In this document: positions 34,434-42,736 of the stretch, piece by piece | How the letters are laid out: each line of letters begins with the position of its first letter | How positions within the stretch are numbered: the stretch's first letter is position 1 | Origin: 20CM-2-55-15 sp963738025 | GTDB taxonomy: Bacteria > Acidobacteriota > Terriglobia > 20CM-2-55-15 | Assembly: GCA_963738025.1 (NCBI GenBank) | Contig: CAVTWA010000014.1 | Coordinates: 1-64,000 of the forward strand | DNA length: 64,000 nucleotides | Direction of reading: 5' to 3' | The notes under the pieces: generated by a model | Databases searched by the model: none | What the model saw: the letters and a program-made list of their open reading frames with translations, nothing else | Told to the model about the DNA's origin: nothing | Made by a program: the position numbers and the translations under genes

Positions 34434-36092
34434 ATGAAGAGATTGTGGATCTGCCTGGCAATGCTGACTTGTTGTGCTGTTCCTGTATTGACCCAGACCA
34501 TTCAGGAACTGGTGAACGACGGCAAGAATTCGGAAAACGTGCTTACCCAGAGCATGGGATACGACCGTAAGAGCTACAGCCCGCTCAAGCAGATCAACAA
34601 ATCGAACATCAAGCACCTTGTGCCCCTCTGGAGCACGAGCGTCATGAACGATCAGGGCGAGTTGGCGCAGCCGACGATCTACAACGGCGTGATGTATGTG
34701 GTCAATGGCAAGTGGACGTTCGCCATCGATGTCGAAACCGGCCGCCAGATCTGGCGGACACCGACAGAAATCGAATCCGGAATCACGCGCGCGCCGTTTA
34801 ACAGAGGTGCAGCGACGATTTACAACGGCAAAGTGTTTCGGGTGACGATCGACAATCATCTGCTCGCCCTCGACATGAAGACGGGCAAGGAACTCTGGAA
34901 CCAGAAGTTCGCCGATGCCAAACAAGGCTACTACGCCACAGGCGGTCCGATCGTTGCCAACGGTGTTCTGATTTCGGGTGTGGCGGGCGGCGAATCGACC
35001 ACGCGCGGATTCCTCGACGGCTGGGATCCGGATACCGGAAAGAAACTGTGGCGCCGATACACCATTCCTGCGCCCGGCGAACCCGGTTCCGAAACATGGC
35101 CGAAGAACAGCGAGGCCTGGTCGCAAGGGGGAGGACCGACATGGCGATCCGGTTCATATGATCCGGAACTCGACCTCGTCTACTGGGGAACCGGTAACGC
35201 AGAACCCTACGATCCACGTCCTCGCGAGGGCCTCGACAGCCTGTTTACCAACAGTGTGCTGGCGATCCGTCCGAAAACAGGCGAGGTTGCGTGCTATTTC
35301 CAGTACACGCCCAATGACGTCTACGACGTCGATGCTACCGACGAGAATGTTCTCGCCGATATCCGGATCGGTGGCCAGCTCCGGAAAGTGATGATTCAAG
35401 CGAACAAGAACGGGTTCATGTATGTGCTCGATCGCACGAACTGTAAGCTGATCGCGGCGCATCCATACGTAAAAGTCAATTGGGCGTCGAAGATCGACCT
35501 GACCACGGGGAGGCCCGTGCTGACCGACTTGACGAAGCGCTTTGCGGCGGGCGAAGAGGTCGAGATCTGGCCCTCTCGCGGGACCAATGCGGTACCCATC
35601 GCGTTCAATCCCAACACAGGGCTCATCTACGCAAGCACCTGGGACGTCGCACGTATACAGAAGCTTGCCGCACCAAGGCCGACGGTCGTTGGCGGTACCT
35701 CGACCGGCGTCGATGCCACGCTTCCCGAAATGAAGCCCACAGATGTCTTTGGACACTTCGTCGCGATCAATCCAGTTACAGGCGAGAAGAAATGGGAAGT
35801 GCCGTTGACGGAATTGCCCAGTTCGGCCGGCGTGCTGGCGACGGGGGGAGGACTGGTCTTCACCGGCAAACTGACCGGCGAATTCATCGCGCTCGACGAA
35901 GACACAGGCAAAGCACTATGGCAGTTCAAAACCGGTTCGAGCGTCAACTCAACAGCGATTACCTACACGCACAAAGGCAAGCAATACGTGACGGTTGCTT
36001 CCGGACTGGGTGGCATTCTCGCGACGCGCTATGCGGCCGGGAAGGTGCCGACCGGCGGTTCTGTGTGGACGTTCGCCCTGGCTTCCGAATGA
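34434..36092 (+). CDS. PQQ-dependent alcohol dehydrogenase, lanthanide-type signature
   Basis: A 552-residue secreted eight-bladed quinoprotein with a signal peptide (about residues 1-20). Family metal and catalytic residues can be placed: E187 (GGES), N255 (GTGNAEPYDP) and catalytic D298 in TPNDVYDVD. D300, two residues later, is the aspartate that distinguishes lanthanide-dependent (XoxF-like) enzymes from calcium enzymes, which have Ala there. The adjacent-cysteine disulfide ring usual in methanol and ethanol dehydrogenases is absent. No cytochrome c or PQQ synthesis gene is in the window. The substrate is unknown. Confidence 0.85.
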   Translation: MKRLWICLAMLTCCAVPVLTQTIQELVNDGKNSENVLTQSMGYDRKSYSPLKQINKSNIKHLVPLWSTSVMNDQGELAQPTIYNGVMYVVNGKWTFAIDVETGRQIWRTPTEIESGITRAPFNRGAATIYNGKVFRVTIDNHLLALDMKTGKELWNQKFADAKQGYYATGGPIVANGVLISGVAGGESTTRGFLDGWDPDTGKKLWRRYTIPAPGEPGSETWPKNSEAWSQGGGPTWRSGSYDPELDLVYWGTGNAEPYDPRPREGLDSLFTNSVLAIRPKTGEVACYFQYTPNDVYDVDATDENVLADIRIGGQLRKVMIQANKNGFMYVLDRTNCKLIAAHPYVKVNWASKIDLTTGRPVLTDLTKRFAAGEEVEIWPSRGTNAVPIAFNPNTGLIYASTWDVARIQKLAAPRPTVVGGTSTGVDATLPEMKPTDVFGHFVAINPVTGEKKWEVPLTELPSSAGVLATGGGLVFTGKLTGEFIALDEDTGKALWQFKTGSSVNSTAITYTHKGKQYVTVASGLGGILATRYAAGKVPTGGSVWTFALASE

Positions 36093-36596
36093 GCATCGAA
36101 GACAATTAGCCACAAAAAGGCTTAGCGCGGCTACGCCGCAACCAAAGAGTGGAAGACGTGTGTGCGGTGCCCAAATGTTTTGATGTGAAGTGAGGGAGTC
36201 CAATCCCCGCCTAAGTTAGGCGGGGTGCCGCGCAGCGGCGGGGCGGTCTGTTGAACGTCCGCGCGAAGCGCGCTCCTTATAAACATTCGCGTAGCGCACC
36301 GATTAGAAAAAGGAGCGCTTCGCGGAAATCCATAAGGAGCGCGCTGTGCGCGAAATTTGAACCAGATATTTTAGGCTTCGCCCTACCGGGCTCGCGCTCC
36401 GCGCCGCCCCGCCTTCGCTGCGCGAAGGATCGCCGCCTAAAGAGGCCGGGACTTCCCCGATCTGTCCTGGCGAAAAATCAACTGGGACAAACAGGGTTTG
36501 TCGTTTTCTTCCAAAAAGCTGATTAAAAAAACTAAAACCTACAGCCTTGTTACACAGGAAGGTCCTGTGCCTTTTGTGGCTGATCAGTTTTCCGGT
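36093..36596. other. Hairpin-rich 500-bp non-coding region
   Basis: No convincing gene is present. The stretch is bounded by an inverted pair, AGCCACAAAAAGGC at 36108-36121 and GCCTTTTGTGGCT at 36569-36581. Between them are many short palindromes such as GCGCGAAGCGCGC, and a perfect 21-bp palindrome at 36205-36225. The 36200-36430 part is a GC-rich mosaic of arms resembling one another. It could be a decayed composite of palindromic repeats, a structured RNA, or a non-autonomous mobile element. Confidence 0.6.
36205..36225. repeat. Perfect short palindrome
   Basis: CCCCGCCTAA and TTAGGCGGGG pair around a single central base, about 110 bp after the stop codon of the PQQ dehydrogenase gene. 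No T-tract follows, so it is not a standard intrinsic terminator. Confidence 0.75.
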
Positions 36597-37370
36597 CTAA
36601 GGATGCTCCCAGAGAGTCAACATGCGCCCGTCACCTGGCTTTGATTCGAACTCTTCCGGCCGCTCGGCTCCCGGTGCCGCCATGCAGATCTTCAGAAGCC
36701 CGCCTTCGAGATCATAGATCCCCTTCTGGGTCTTCCCTTTGTTGGCGCCGCCTGTATTGACATAGTCGATCGACTTTGGTGATTTCGAAGCATCGGCAGT
36801 GAATTTCATCTTCATCATTGTCTGGGGGCCCGCAGAAATCGTGGTTTCATCCCCGGTGGTGCGGCGCTTGACCCATCGGACCGTCGATTCTTCCATCGGT
36901 ACGCCGCTCGACACAGCGGAAACCATCCGCCACTCTCCTTCGAATTCGCTGGCGGGAGCGGGAGCAGAAGGCGGTGCCATCCTGCTTGCGGTTCGTTTTC
37001 GTCCGCTGGCTTTCGTCAGTGTTTCCAGGGCGAACCCTGTACCGGGTTTCGTGGCAAAGCGAGCCGGTCGTTCAGTGCCGCGCGTGGCGAGGCAGATTCT
37101 AAGAATTCCGTTCCTGACCTCATAGATGCCGAGATTTTTGTTTCCTTTTTCGGGGCCAGCATCGAAGTGCATCGTCAGCTGCGGTGGCATTTCTGAGCTA
37201 TCGAGCTCGATGGTGCCTTCGTGTACAACGCCCATGCCCGTGCTGGTGAACCGGTTTTTTTTAATCGCGATTTGTGCCTCCGATAACATCTCGGAGGGCA
37301 TCTTCTGGCCATCGACTTCCAGTTCGCTGATGCTCCAGATTCCCTGAAGCAGATCGATATCGTCCGGCAT
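36597..37370 (-). CDS. Protein with two TIGR03067-like domains
   Basis: A 257-residue protein made of two similar halves. Each half starts with a lipocalin-like pattern (LQGIWSISELEVDG at the N-terminus; FEGEWRMVSAVSSG at about residue 135). Each ends in a phrase of the form IYEVRNGILRICLAT or IYDLEGGLLKICMAA followed by ERPxxFxxKPG. This is the TIGR03067 pattern common in planctomycetes and acidobacteria; function unknown. No signal peptide is seen. The ATG at 37370 is used because upstream codons lie in a palindromic repeat. Confidence 0.75.
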   Translation of the reverse strand: MPDDIDLLQGIWSISELEVDGQKMPSEMLSEAQIAIKKNRFTSTGMGVVHEGTIELDSSEMPPQLTMHFDAGPEKGNKNLGIYEVRNGILRICLATRGTERPARFATKPGTGFALETLTKASGRKRTASRMAPPSAPAPASEFEGEWRMVSAVSSGVPMEESTVRWVKRRTTGDETTISAGPQTMMKMKFTADASKSPKSIDYVNTGGANKGKTQKGIYDLEGGLLKICMAAPGAERPEEFESKPGDGRMLTLWEHP

Positions 37371-37397
37371 GGCGCCAATTTTAATCCGGAAAGGAAG

Positions 37398-37500
37398 AAG
37401 AGAATTAGCCACGAATTGAACGAATTTAACGAACGGGCGCAATAACTGCCTTTGATTGCGCCCGTTCGTTAAATTCGTTCAATTCGTGGCTAATTCTCTT
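37398..37500. repeat. Palindromic repeat family A, copy 3
   Basis: A perfect inverted repeat with 45-bp arms (37398-37442 and 37456-37500) and a 13-nt loop. The arms start AAGAGAATTAGCCACGAATT and end GGGCGCAA. It sits just after the stop codon of the beta-barrel gene and upstream of the TIGR03067-like gene, so it may terminate or stabilise the former's mRNA. Confidence 0.93.
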
Positions 37501-37506
37501 TTGGAC

Positions 37507-38094
37507 CTAGAACTTGATTTGAGGCCCGAACTTCACGCTGAGGTTGTGCTCTGCGCCGTTATTAAAGTAGATGAAGTCTCCGACATCGACGCGCAGGCCG
37601 ATTGGTCCGACATAAAACTCCCCGCCGACACCGGGATACATGGCGCCATGGGTTGCGGAATCGCCAAAGCTGCCGATGGAACTCGAGAAGCTGTCGCTGA
37701 CCGAGCCGTTCGACCCGCCAAACCGTATAAAGCCACCCTGTACAGTTCCGAAAAACCGGGCGTGATCCGTTCCCAGTACGAACTTGGGACCGAACAAGCC
37801 GTGCAGCAACGTCAGGGATGACCGGCCGATGTTTCCGCCAGAGATACCTGAATTAGTGGTAAACGTGAAGCTTTGCTCGAAGTCGTACGTCATTTGTCCT
37901 TCGAGTTGAACTTTGGGCGCGACGTTAAAACCGATGCGTCCACCCACACCTTCGAAATTGGCATTATTGGCTGCGCCCAACCGGAAGTAGTCACCGTAGA
38001 TGCCAAACTCTCCATGATCATGATCTTGCGCGAACAGAGACGGGGCCGTCATCGCCAGTGCTAAGACGGCAAAAGCCATGGCCATTCTCTTCAT
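37507..38094 (-). CDS. Predicted outer membrane beta-barrel protein
   Basis: A 195-residue protein with a clear signal peptide (about 1-22, ending LFAQ). The mature part consists of alternating polar and aromatic strands (GEFGIYGDYFRLG, VQLEGQMTYDFEQSF, FFGTVQGGFIRFGG, GEFYVGPIGLRVDVGDFIYF) and ends LSVKFGPQIKF. A C-terminal aromatic residue is typical of outer membrane barrels. The size fits an eight-stranded barrel of the OmpA/OmpW kind. The precise family is not recognised. Confidence 0.7.
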   Translation of the reverse strand: MKRMAMAFAVLALAMTAPSLFAQDHDHGEFGIYGDYFRLGAANNANFEGVGGRIGFNVAPKVQLEGQMTYDFEQSFTFTTNSGISGGNIGRSSLTLLHGLFGPKFVLGTDHARFFGTVQGGFIRFGGSNGSVSDSFSSSIGSFGDSATHGAMYPGVGGEFYVGPIGLRVDVGDFIYFNNGAEHNLSVKFGPQIKF

Positions 38095-38179
38095 AAGGAC
38101 GGTTCCTTTCTAAGATGTCACTGAGTACCGTGCATATGCTCTGCCAGAGTAACGCGGGCACGGTGCAAGAATATGACTA

Positions 38180-39001
38180 CTAAGCTTTTGACTTCCGCTT
38201 GTGAGGCACTGGTTCGACCTTGCGACGGGCGTAGACTACCATCATGGTCATTCCGATGACCAGCATAGGGAACGTCAGTTCCTGTCCACGCGTGAACGGT
38301 CCCAGGTCCAGACCGAGTTGTGCATCCGGTTCCCGCACGAATTCAACCAGAAATCGGAAGAGGCCATAGAAAGCAAGGAGGGCCCAGAATACGGTCCCAC
38401 GATAGAAGTTTTTCCTGTAGAACCAGCGGAGGATAAAGAAGAGCAGCAGTCCTTCGAGCAGGGCCTCATAGAGTTGCGATGGATGGCGCGGTACGTTGCC
38501 GCCTTCGGGAAATACCATTGCCCATGCTACGTTGGTAGGGCGGCCGTACAATTCGCCATTAATGAAATTCCCGATGCGGCCAAGGCCCAGCCCGATGGGA
38601 ACGGCGGCGCACACCAGATCTGCGATCTCCCAGAAATTCCAGGCTTTTTTCCGCGCGATCCAAACGGCAGCAAGGATCATGCCGATGAATCCGCCGTGAA
38701 ACGACATTCCGCCTTGCCAGATTGCGAAAATCGACAGCGGTTCCCGCAGATAACTCGACAGGTCGTAAAAGAGAACGTATCCCAACCTGCCGCCGACCAT
38801 TACGCCGAGGATCAAATAAAACAGCAGGTCATAAAGATCGTCGGTCGACATGTTCAGCTTCCGGTATTTGGCCAGACGGCGCAGGGCAAAAAAGCCGATG
38901 ATGAAGGAAAGCATGTACATCAGTCCGTACCATCGGAGCTGTACGGGGCCGATTCGCAGGAAGACGGGATCGATGTTTGGATAAGGAATCGTCAGGATCA
39001 T
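38180..39001 (-). CDS. lgt: Prolipoprotein diacylglyceryl transferase
   Basis: The 273-residue inner-membrane enzyme transfers diacylglycerol to the lipobox cysteine of lipoproteins. It has seven hydrophobic segments, the HGGFIG-type segment (GGMSFHGGFIGM) and the Lgt signature GRIGNFINGELYGRPT. Its start overlaps the stop of the upstream AMMECR1 gene by 4 nt, so both are cotranscribed with pgsA. Confidence 0.96.
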   Translation of the reverse strand: MILTIPYPNIDPVFLRIGPVQLRWYGLMYMLSFIIGFFALRRLAKYRKLNMSTDDLYDLLFYLILGVMVGGRLGYVLFYDLSSYLREPLSIFAIWQGGMSFHGGFIGMILAAVWIARKKAWNFWEIADLVCAAVPIGLGLGRIGNFINGELYGRPTNVAWAMVFPEGGNVPRHPSQLYEALLEGLLLFFILRWFYRKNFYRGTVFWALLAFYGLFRFLVEFVREPDAQLGLDLGPFTRGQELTFPMLVIGMTMMVVYARRKVEPVPHKRKSKA

Positions 39002-39579
39002 GTCGTAACGCTATGGTGGAATTTCTTTTCGTCGAAAATGACGGCAGCGAAGCTTTCGATGGTTGCGTTCTTCCAGTCGTCGTTCTTGAGACCGGCTTTC
39101 CTGCACGTTTCTTGTAGAAACCGTTCGCGATCCCAGTTGTACATCGTGGCGACCTGAGGCAGAAGCAACCCGCGCGTGTTCCCCTTGCTGATCAAGAGGC
39201 CGTGCTTTCCGACTTCGATTTCGCGAATATCACCGACGCGCTGCAATGGGGAGAGCACGGAAATTTCGAACTCGACACCAGGCAACTCCGGAATTGCGAG
39301 CGGCATGAATCTCGGGTCACCTACGGCTGCGCCAATAGCGCACTCGGCAACGCTGCGGTAGAGCGGGCCGGCCGGATGAACGTTCCCGATGCAGCCGCGC
39401 AAATCCACTCCATGGTGAATGGAAACAAACGCTCCGTGTGGCTCCGTCAGCACGCCTGGCGGCACCTGGGGGAGATGAGGAGTTTGTCCTCGAAGATAGG
39501 AATGGACTGCATTTCTGGCAATTTTCAAAAGCAGGCGCTGGTCGTCTTCAGTGAGTTGGAACATCTCGGGTTGAGACAT
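38998..39579 (-). CDS. AMMECR1-domain protein (AmmeMemoRadiSam system protein A-like)
   Basis: A 193-residue single-domain protein with the conserved AMMECR1 core: GAFVSIHHGVDLRGCIGN and ECAIGAAVGDPRF, then LPGVEFEISVLSPLQRV, GLLLPQVATMYNWDRERFL and CRKAGL. The molecular function of the family is unknown. In many bacteria it is joined to Memo and radical-SAM genes; neither is next to it here. It sits between pgsA (32-nt overlap) and lgt (4-nt overlap), a membrane-lipid context. Confidence 0.9.
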   Translation of the reverse strand: MSQPEMFQLTEDDQRLLLKIARNAVHSYLRGQTPHLPQVPPGVLTEPHGAFVSIHHGVDLRGCIGNVHPAGPLYRSVAECAIGAAVGDPRFMPLAIPELPGVEFEISVLSPLQRVGDIREIEVGKHGLLISKGNTRGLLLPQVATMYNWDRERFLQETCRKAGLKNDDWKNATIESFAAVIFDEKKFHHSVTT

Positions 39580-40171
39580 GACGGCGCTGTCTCTTCTGTA
39601 AAAGGATCAGCCTGCGGCGTTCCTTTGCCTTGAATCGGTCGTCGATTTTAGTCCAGAACGTGCGGAAATAGTCGACCGCAGAAACGACGGCGAAAATCAC
39701 GACAACGTACAGTGTGAAAGTTCCGAGCCTCTGAAATGTGGGATTGGGACTGCCTCCGGGCATACCGAGAATGAGGAAGGTGATTGCGGCGACCTGAGTC
39801 ACCATCTTGATTTTGCCGAACTGCGACGCATCGATTGTGAAACCTTGTGCCGAAGCGATGCTGCGCAGACCGTTAACGGCAAATTCCCGGCCGATGATAA
39901 TCACCACCATCCATGCGGGAACGAGCTGCAGCTGAACCAGCGAAACGAAAGCGGACGAAATGAGAAGTTTGTCCGCAACAGGGTCGAGTAAAGTTCCGAG
40001 AGTCGTAACCTGTCCGCGCTTTCGCGCAAAATACCCATCAAGCAGATCCGTGAAGGAGGCGACAAGAAATACCGCCACTGCAATAAGCACGCTATACTTC
40101 GTAAGCAACACGGCCACGAGAAGCGGAACTAAGAAGATCCGCATCAGCGTCAACCCGTTGGGCAAATTCAT
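39548..40171 (-). CDS. pgsA: CDP-diacylglycerol-glycerol-3-phosphate 3-phosphatidyltransferase
   Basis: The 207-residue membrane enzyme makes phosphatidylglycerol phosphate. The CDP-alcohol phosphatidyltransferase signature is complete (DLLDGYFARKRG followed by GTLLDPVADK), with about five hydrophobic helices. The frame is open 29 codons more, but the ATG at 40171 (MNLPNGLTLMRIFLVP) is the family start. It is divergent from the sugar-nucleotide gene, with only 28 bp between start codons. Confidence 0.94.
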   Translation of the reverse strand: MNLPNGLTLMRIFLVPLLVAVLLTKYSVLIAVAVFLVASFTDLLDGYFARKRGQVTTLGTLLDPVADKLLISSAFVSLVQLQLVPAWMVVIIIGREFAVNGLRSIASAQGFTIDASQFGKIKMVTQVAAITFLILGMPGGSPNPTFQRLGTFTLYVVVIFAVVSAVDYFRTFWTKIDDRFKAKERRRLILLQKRQRRHVSTRDVPTH

Positions 40172-40199
40172 GGCAGATATTCTAGTATAGAAACCGCGT
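40172..40199. promoter_or_regulatory. Very short divergent promoter region, pgsA / nucleotidyltransferase
   Basis: Only 28 bp separate two divergent start codons. Minus strand: TAGAAT lies 7 nt before the pgsA ATG. Plus strand: TAGTAT lies 11 nt before the other ATG. Neither gene has a Shine-Dalgarno sequence. This suggests leaderless transcripts with overlapping promoters. Confidence 0.4.
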
Positions 40200-41234
40200 A
40201 TGAAGGGACTCATTCTGGCCGGGGGGAAGGGTACACGCCTCAGGCCCCTTACGATCAATACTCCGAAACCGGTCGTGCCGGTCGCAAATTCGCCGTTTCT
40301 GCTTTACCAGATTGACCTTATGCGTGGGGCGGCCATCGACGAAATCATCCTTAGCCTGTCGTATCAGCCGCGAAAAATCGAGGACCTCTTGCAAGATGGG
40401 TCCGATTACGGCATCTGGATCCGATATGCCGTGGAAGGTACCCCCCTCGGAACCGGCGGGGCTTTCAAGAACGCCGAAGAACATATTCACGATTCAACCG
40501 TCGTGTTCAACGGTGACGTACTGACCTCCATCGATCTTGGCGCCGTCGTGGCTCACCATCGCGCCAAAGGGGCCATCGCCACCATAGTCCTGACCCCCGT
40601 CGACAATCCGTCCGCCTATGGGCTTGTGGAAACGAACGCGGAAGGCTGGATTCAGCGGTTTATCGAAAAACCAGGATCCGACGAAATCACCTGCAATACG
40701 ATCAACGCGGGCATCTACGTTCTCGAACCTGCGGTGCTCAAATACATGCCTAAAGGCGAGCCGTATTCCTTCGAGCGTGGACTGTTTCCCACGCTGCTGG
40801 AGCACAAAGAGCCCGTTATGTCCTTCGTGCTCGATAAGTACTGGATCGATATCGGCACGCCGCAAAAATACCTCGAAGTTCACCACGATATCCTGTCACG
40901 AAAGTTCGTCTCACCCCGAGTCGGCAAAAGTGCATTCGACCGCAATGCTGCGCCTGCCGGAGTCCTGATCGATGAGAAATCCATCATCGGACCGGATGTG
41001 GTGATTCGTGAGGGCGTTCGAATCGAAAACTCGGTCATTGGGAACAATTGCAAGATCGACGAAGGTGTGCACATTACCGATTCGGTGATTTGGGCAGGGA
41101 ACACGATCGATGGGGAAGCCCGTATTTCGGGAAGCCTGATCGGTAAAGGTTGCTATATCGGCCGCTCCGCCAGACTGCGACCAGGGGTGGTGCTTGGCGA
41201 TAAAACCGTACTTACCGATTTTTCTTCTTTGTAA
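40200..41234 (+). CDS. NDP-sugar pyrophosphorylase (mannose-1-phosphate guanylyltransferase-like)
   Basis: A 344-residue nucleotidyltransferase. Residues 1-235 form the catalytic domain with the signature LILAGGKGTRLRPLTINTPK, GTPLGTGGAFKNAEE and VFNGDVL. A left-handed beta-helix of hexapeptide repeats follows from about 255 (IIGPDVVIREGVRIENSVIG). Overall layout is that of GDP-mannose or glucose-1-phosphate pyrophosphorylases. The phosphohexomutase gene next on the same strand suggests that the two form one nucleotide-sugar route, probably GDP-mannose. Sugar specificity is inference. Confidence 0.88.
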   Translation: MKGLILAGGKGTRLRPLTINTPKPVVPVANSPFLLYQIDLMRGAAIDEIILSLSYQPRKIEDLLQDGSDYGIWIRYAVEGTPLGTGGAFKNAEEHIHDSTVVFNGDVLTSIDLGAVVAHHRAKGAIATIVLTPVDNPSAYGLVETNAEGWIQRFIEKPGSDEITCNTINAGIYVLEPAVLKYMPKGEPYSFERGLFPTLLEHKEPVMSFVLDKYWIDIGTPQKYLEVHHDILSRKFVSPRVGKSAFDRNAAPAGVLIDEKSIIGPDVVIREGVRIENSVIGNNCKIDEGVHITDSVIWAGNTIDGEARISGSLIGKGCYIGRSARLRPGVVLGDKTVLTDFSSL

Positions 41235-41259
41235 AGCTCCGGGTGCGGTGAGAGAAATC

Positions 41260-41278
41260 GCGCGGTTACAGACCGCGC
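41260..41278. repeat. Short hairpin between nucleotide-sugar genes
   Basis: GCGCGGT and ACCGCGC form a 7-bp stem with a 5-nt loop, 25 nt after the pyrophosphorylase stop. It may affect readthrough into the mutase gene; no T-tract follows. Confidence 0.4.
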
Positions 41279-41300
41279 CTACAGAGGAATTACATCACGA

Positions 41301-42716
41301 ATGAAAACGCCAATTAAGTTCGGGACTGATGGCTGGCGGGCCGTCATCGCTGAGGAGTTCACGTTCGAAAACGTGAGGCGTGTAGCGCAAGCGACAGCTG
41401 AATATTTCAAAACCGTCGAAGGGCGCGAGCGTGCCGTTTTTGTTGGTTTCGACGTTCGATTTCAGTCGAAGGCGTTTGCCCGGGCGGCGGCTGAAGTTCT
41501 TGCCGCTAATGATTTTCATGTCGTGATGCTGGACCGGCCGTACCCCACTCCGTACGTTTCATTTGAAGTTCGTCGCCGCAACCTTGCGGGTGGTGTGATG
41601 ATTACGGCCAGTCACAATCCGGCGGCGTTCAATGGCTTCAAAGTGAAAGCCCATTTTGGCGGCAGCGCCACGCCCGCCATAACGGCGAAAATCGAGCAAA
41701 GTCTTGATAAGACTGCAATCGCGGGGGGGACTTCCCGCCCGATCGAAACAATTGCGCCCGAACCTTATTATTTCGAGCACCTCAAATCGCTTGTGGACTG
41801 GCCTCGGATCGCTGGTTCAAAACTGAAGATCGTTGTCGATTCGATGCATGGTTGTGGCGGCTACATTCTCGAACAGTTGCTGCGAGACACCTCGTGTAAG
41901 GTCCAGACCATACGTGGCAATCCGGATCCGCTGTTTGGCGGAATCAATCCCGAGCCCATGATGCCGCAGCTGGAACCGCTCGGCGAGGCCGTCCGCAAAA
42001 CCGGCAGTCATGTGGGACTTGCAACGGATGGTGATGCCGACCGGCTCGGCATCGTCGACGAAACGGGGCAGTACGTCAACACGCTCCAGACATTGTCCCT
42101 GCTCCTGCTCCACGTTTACCGGACGAAAGGCTGGCGCGGCGCTGTGGCCCGTACTTTCTCGCAGAGCCTGCTGATTCCGCGCATTACTGCCAAATTCGGA
42201 TTGGAGCTTTTTGAGCGGCCGATTGGTTTTAAAAACATCGGTGAGTTGATGCTCGAGCGCGAAATTTTGATCGGGGGCGAAGAGAGTGGCGGGATCGGCC
42301 TTTCGCGGCACCTTCCGGAGCGGGATGGGATTTTCATCAACTTGCTCTTTCTCGACCTGCTGGCGGCTTCCGGAAAGTCCTGCACAGAACTGATTTACGA
42401 CATGTGGCGGGAGTTTGGGGAGTTCCATTATGACCGTCGGGATCTTCATGTACCGATCGCAGCGGGAAACGCCGTAGTCGCCCGCTGGAAGGACAATCCG
42501 CCGGCCAGTTTCGCCGGCCGCCGCGTTCACGAGGTCGGAAAGCTCGACGGATCAAAGGTTTTCCTTGAGAATGACAGCTGGATTCTCTTCCGCCAGTCGG
42601 GAACCGAACCCTTGCTCCGCGTCTATTGCGAAGCGCCAAGCCCGGCAGCAGTCAGCGAAATAATGGCCGCCGGGCTCAGATTTGTGGAACAATTCACCGC
42701 AGACGGTGTCCATTGA
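41301..42716 (+). CDS. Phosphoglucomutase/phosphomannomutase family protein
   Basis: The 471-residue alpha-D-phosphohexomutase has all four family sites: N-terminal KFGTDGWRAVIAEEF, the phosphoserine loop ITASHNPAAFNGFK, the metal-binding DGDADRLGIVD, the sugar-binding GGEESGGIG and a C-terminal phosphate loop RQSGTEPLLRVY. It interconverts hexose 1- and 6-phosphates. The signature GGEESGG fits either glucose or mannose substrates. It is 66 nt downstream of the pyrophosphorylase that would use its product. Confidence 0.93.
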   Translation: MKTPIKFGTDGWRAVIAEEFTFENVRRVAQATAEYFKTVEGRERAVFVGFDVRFQSKAFARAAAEVLAANDFHVVMLDRPYPTPYVSFEVRRRNLAGGVMITASHNPAAFNGFKVKAHFGGSATPAITAKIEQSLDKTAIAGGTSRPIETIAPEPYYFEHLKSLVDWPRIAGSKLKIVVDSMHGCGGYILEQLLRDTSCKVQTIRGNPDPLFGGINPEPMMPQLEPLGEAVRKTGSHVGLATDGDADRLGIVDETGQYVNTLQTLSLLLLHVYRTKGWRGAVARTFSQSLLIPRITAKFGLELFERPIGFKNIGELMLEREILIGGEESGGIGLSRHLPERDGIFINLLFLDLLAASGKSCTELIYDMWREFGEFHYDRRDLHVPIAAGNAVVARWKDNPPASFAGRRVHEVGKLDGSKVFLENDSWILFRQSGTEPLLRVYCEAPSPAAVSEIMAAGLRFVEQFTADGVH

Positions 42717-42736
42717 CTACTAGGGCGGGGTAACCG

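Noticed and set aside
36251..36526. Open frame of 91 codons rich in Arg and Ser
   Set aside because: It reads through the palindrome mosaic and has no start signal, domain or composition of a real protein.
36093..36596. tRNA or rRNA gene in the hairpin-rich gap
   Set aside because: No cloverleaf with a TTCRA arm or CCA-type end could be traced.
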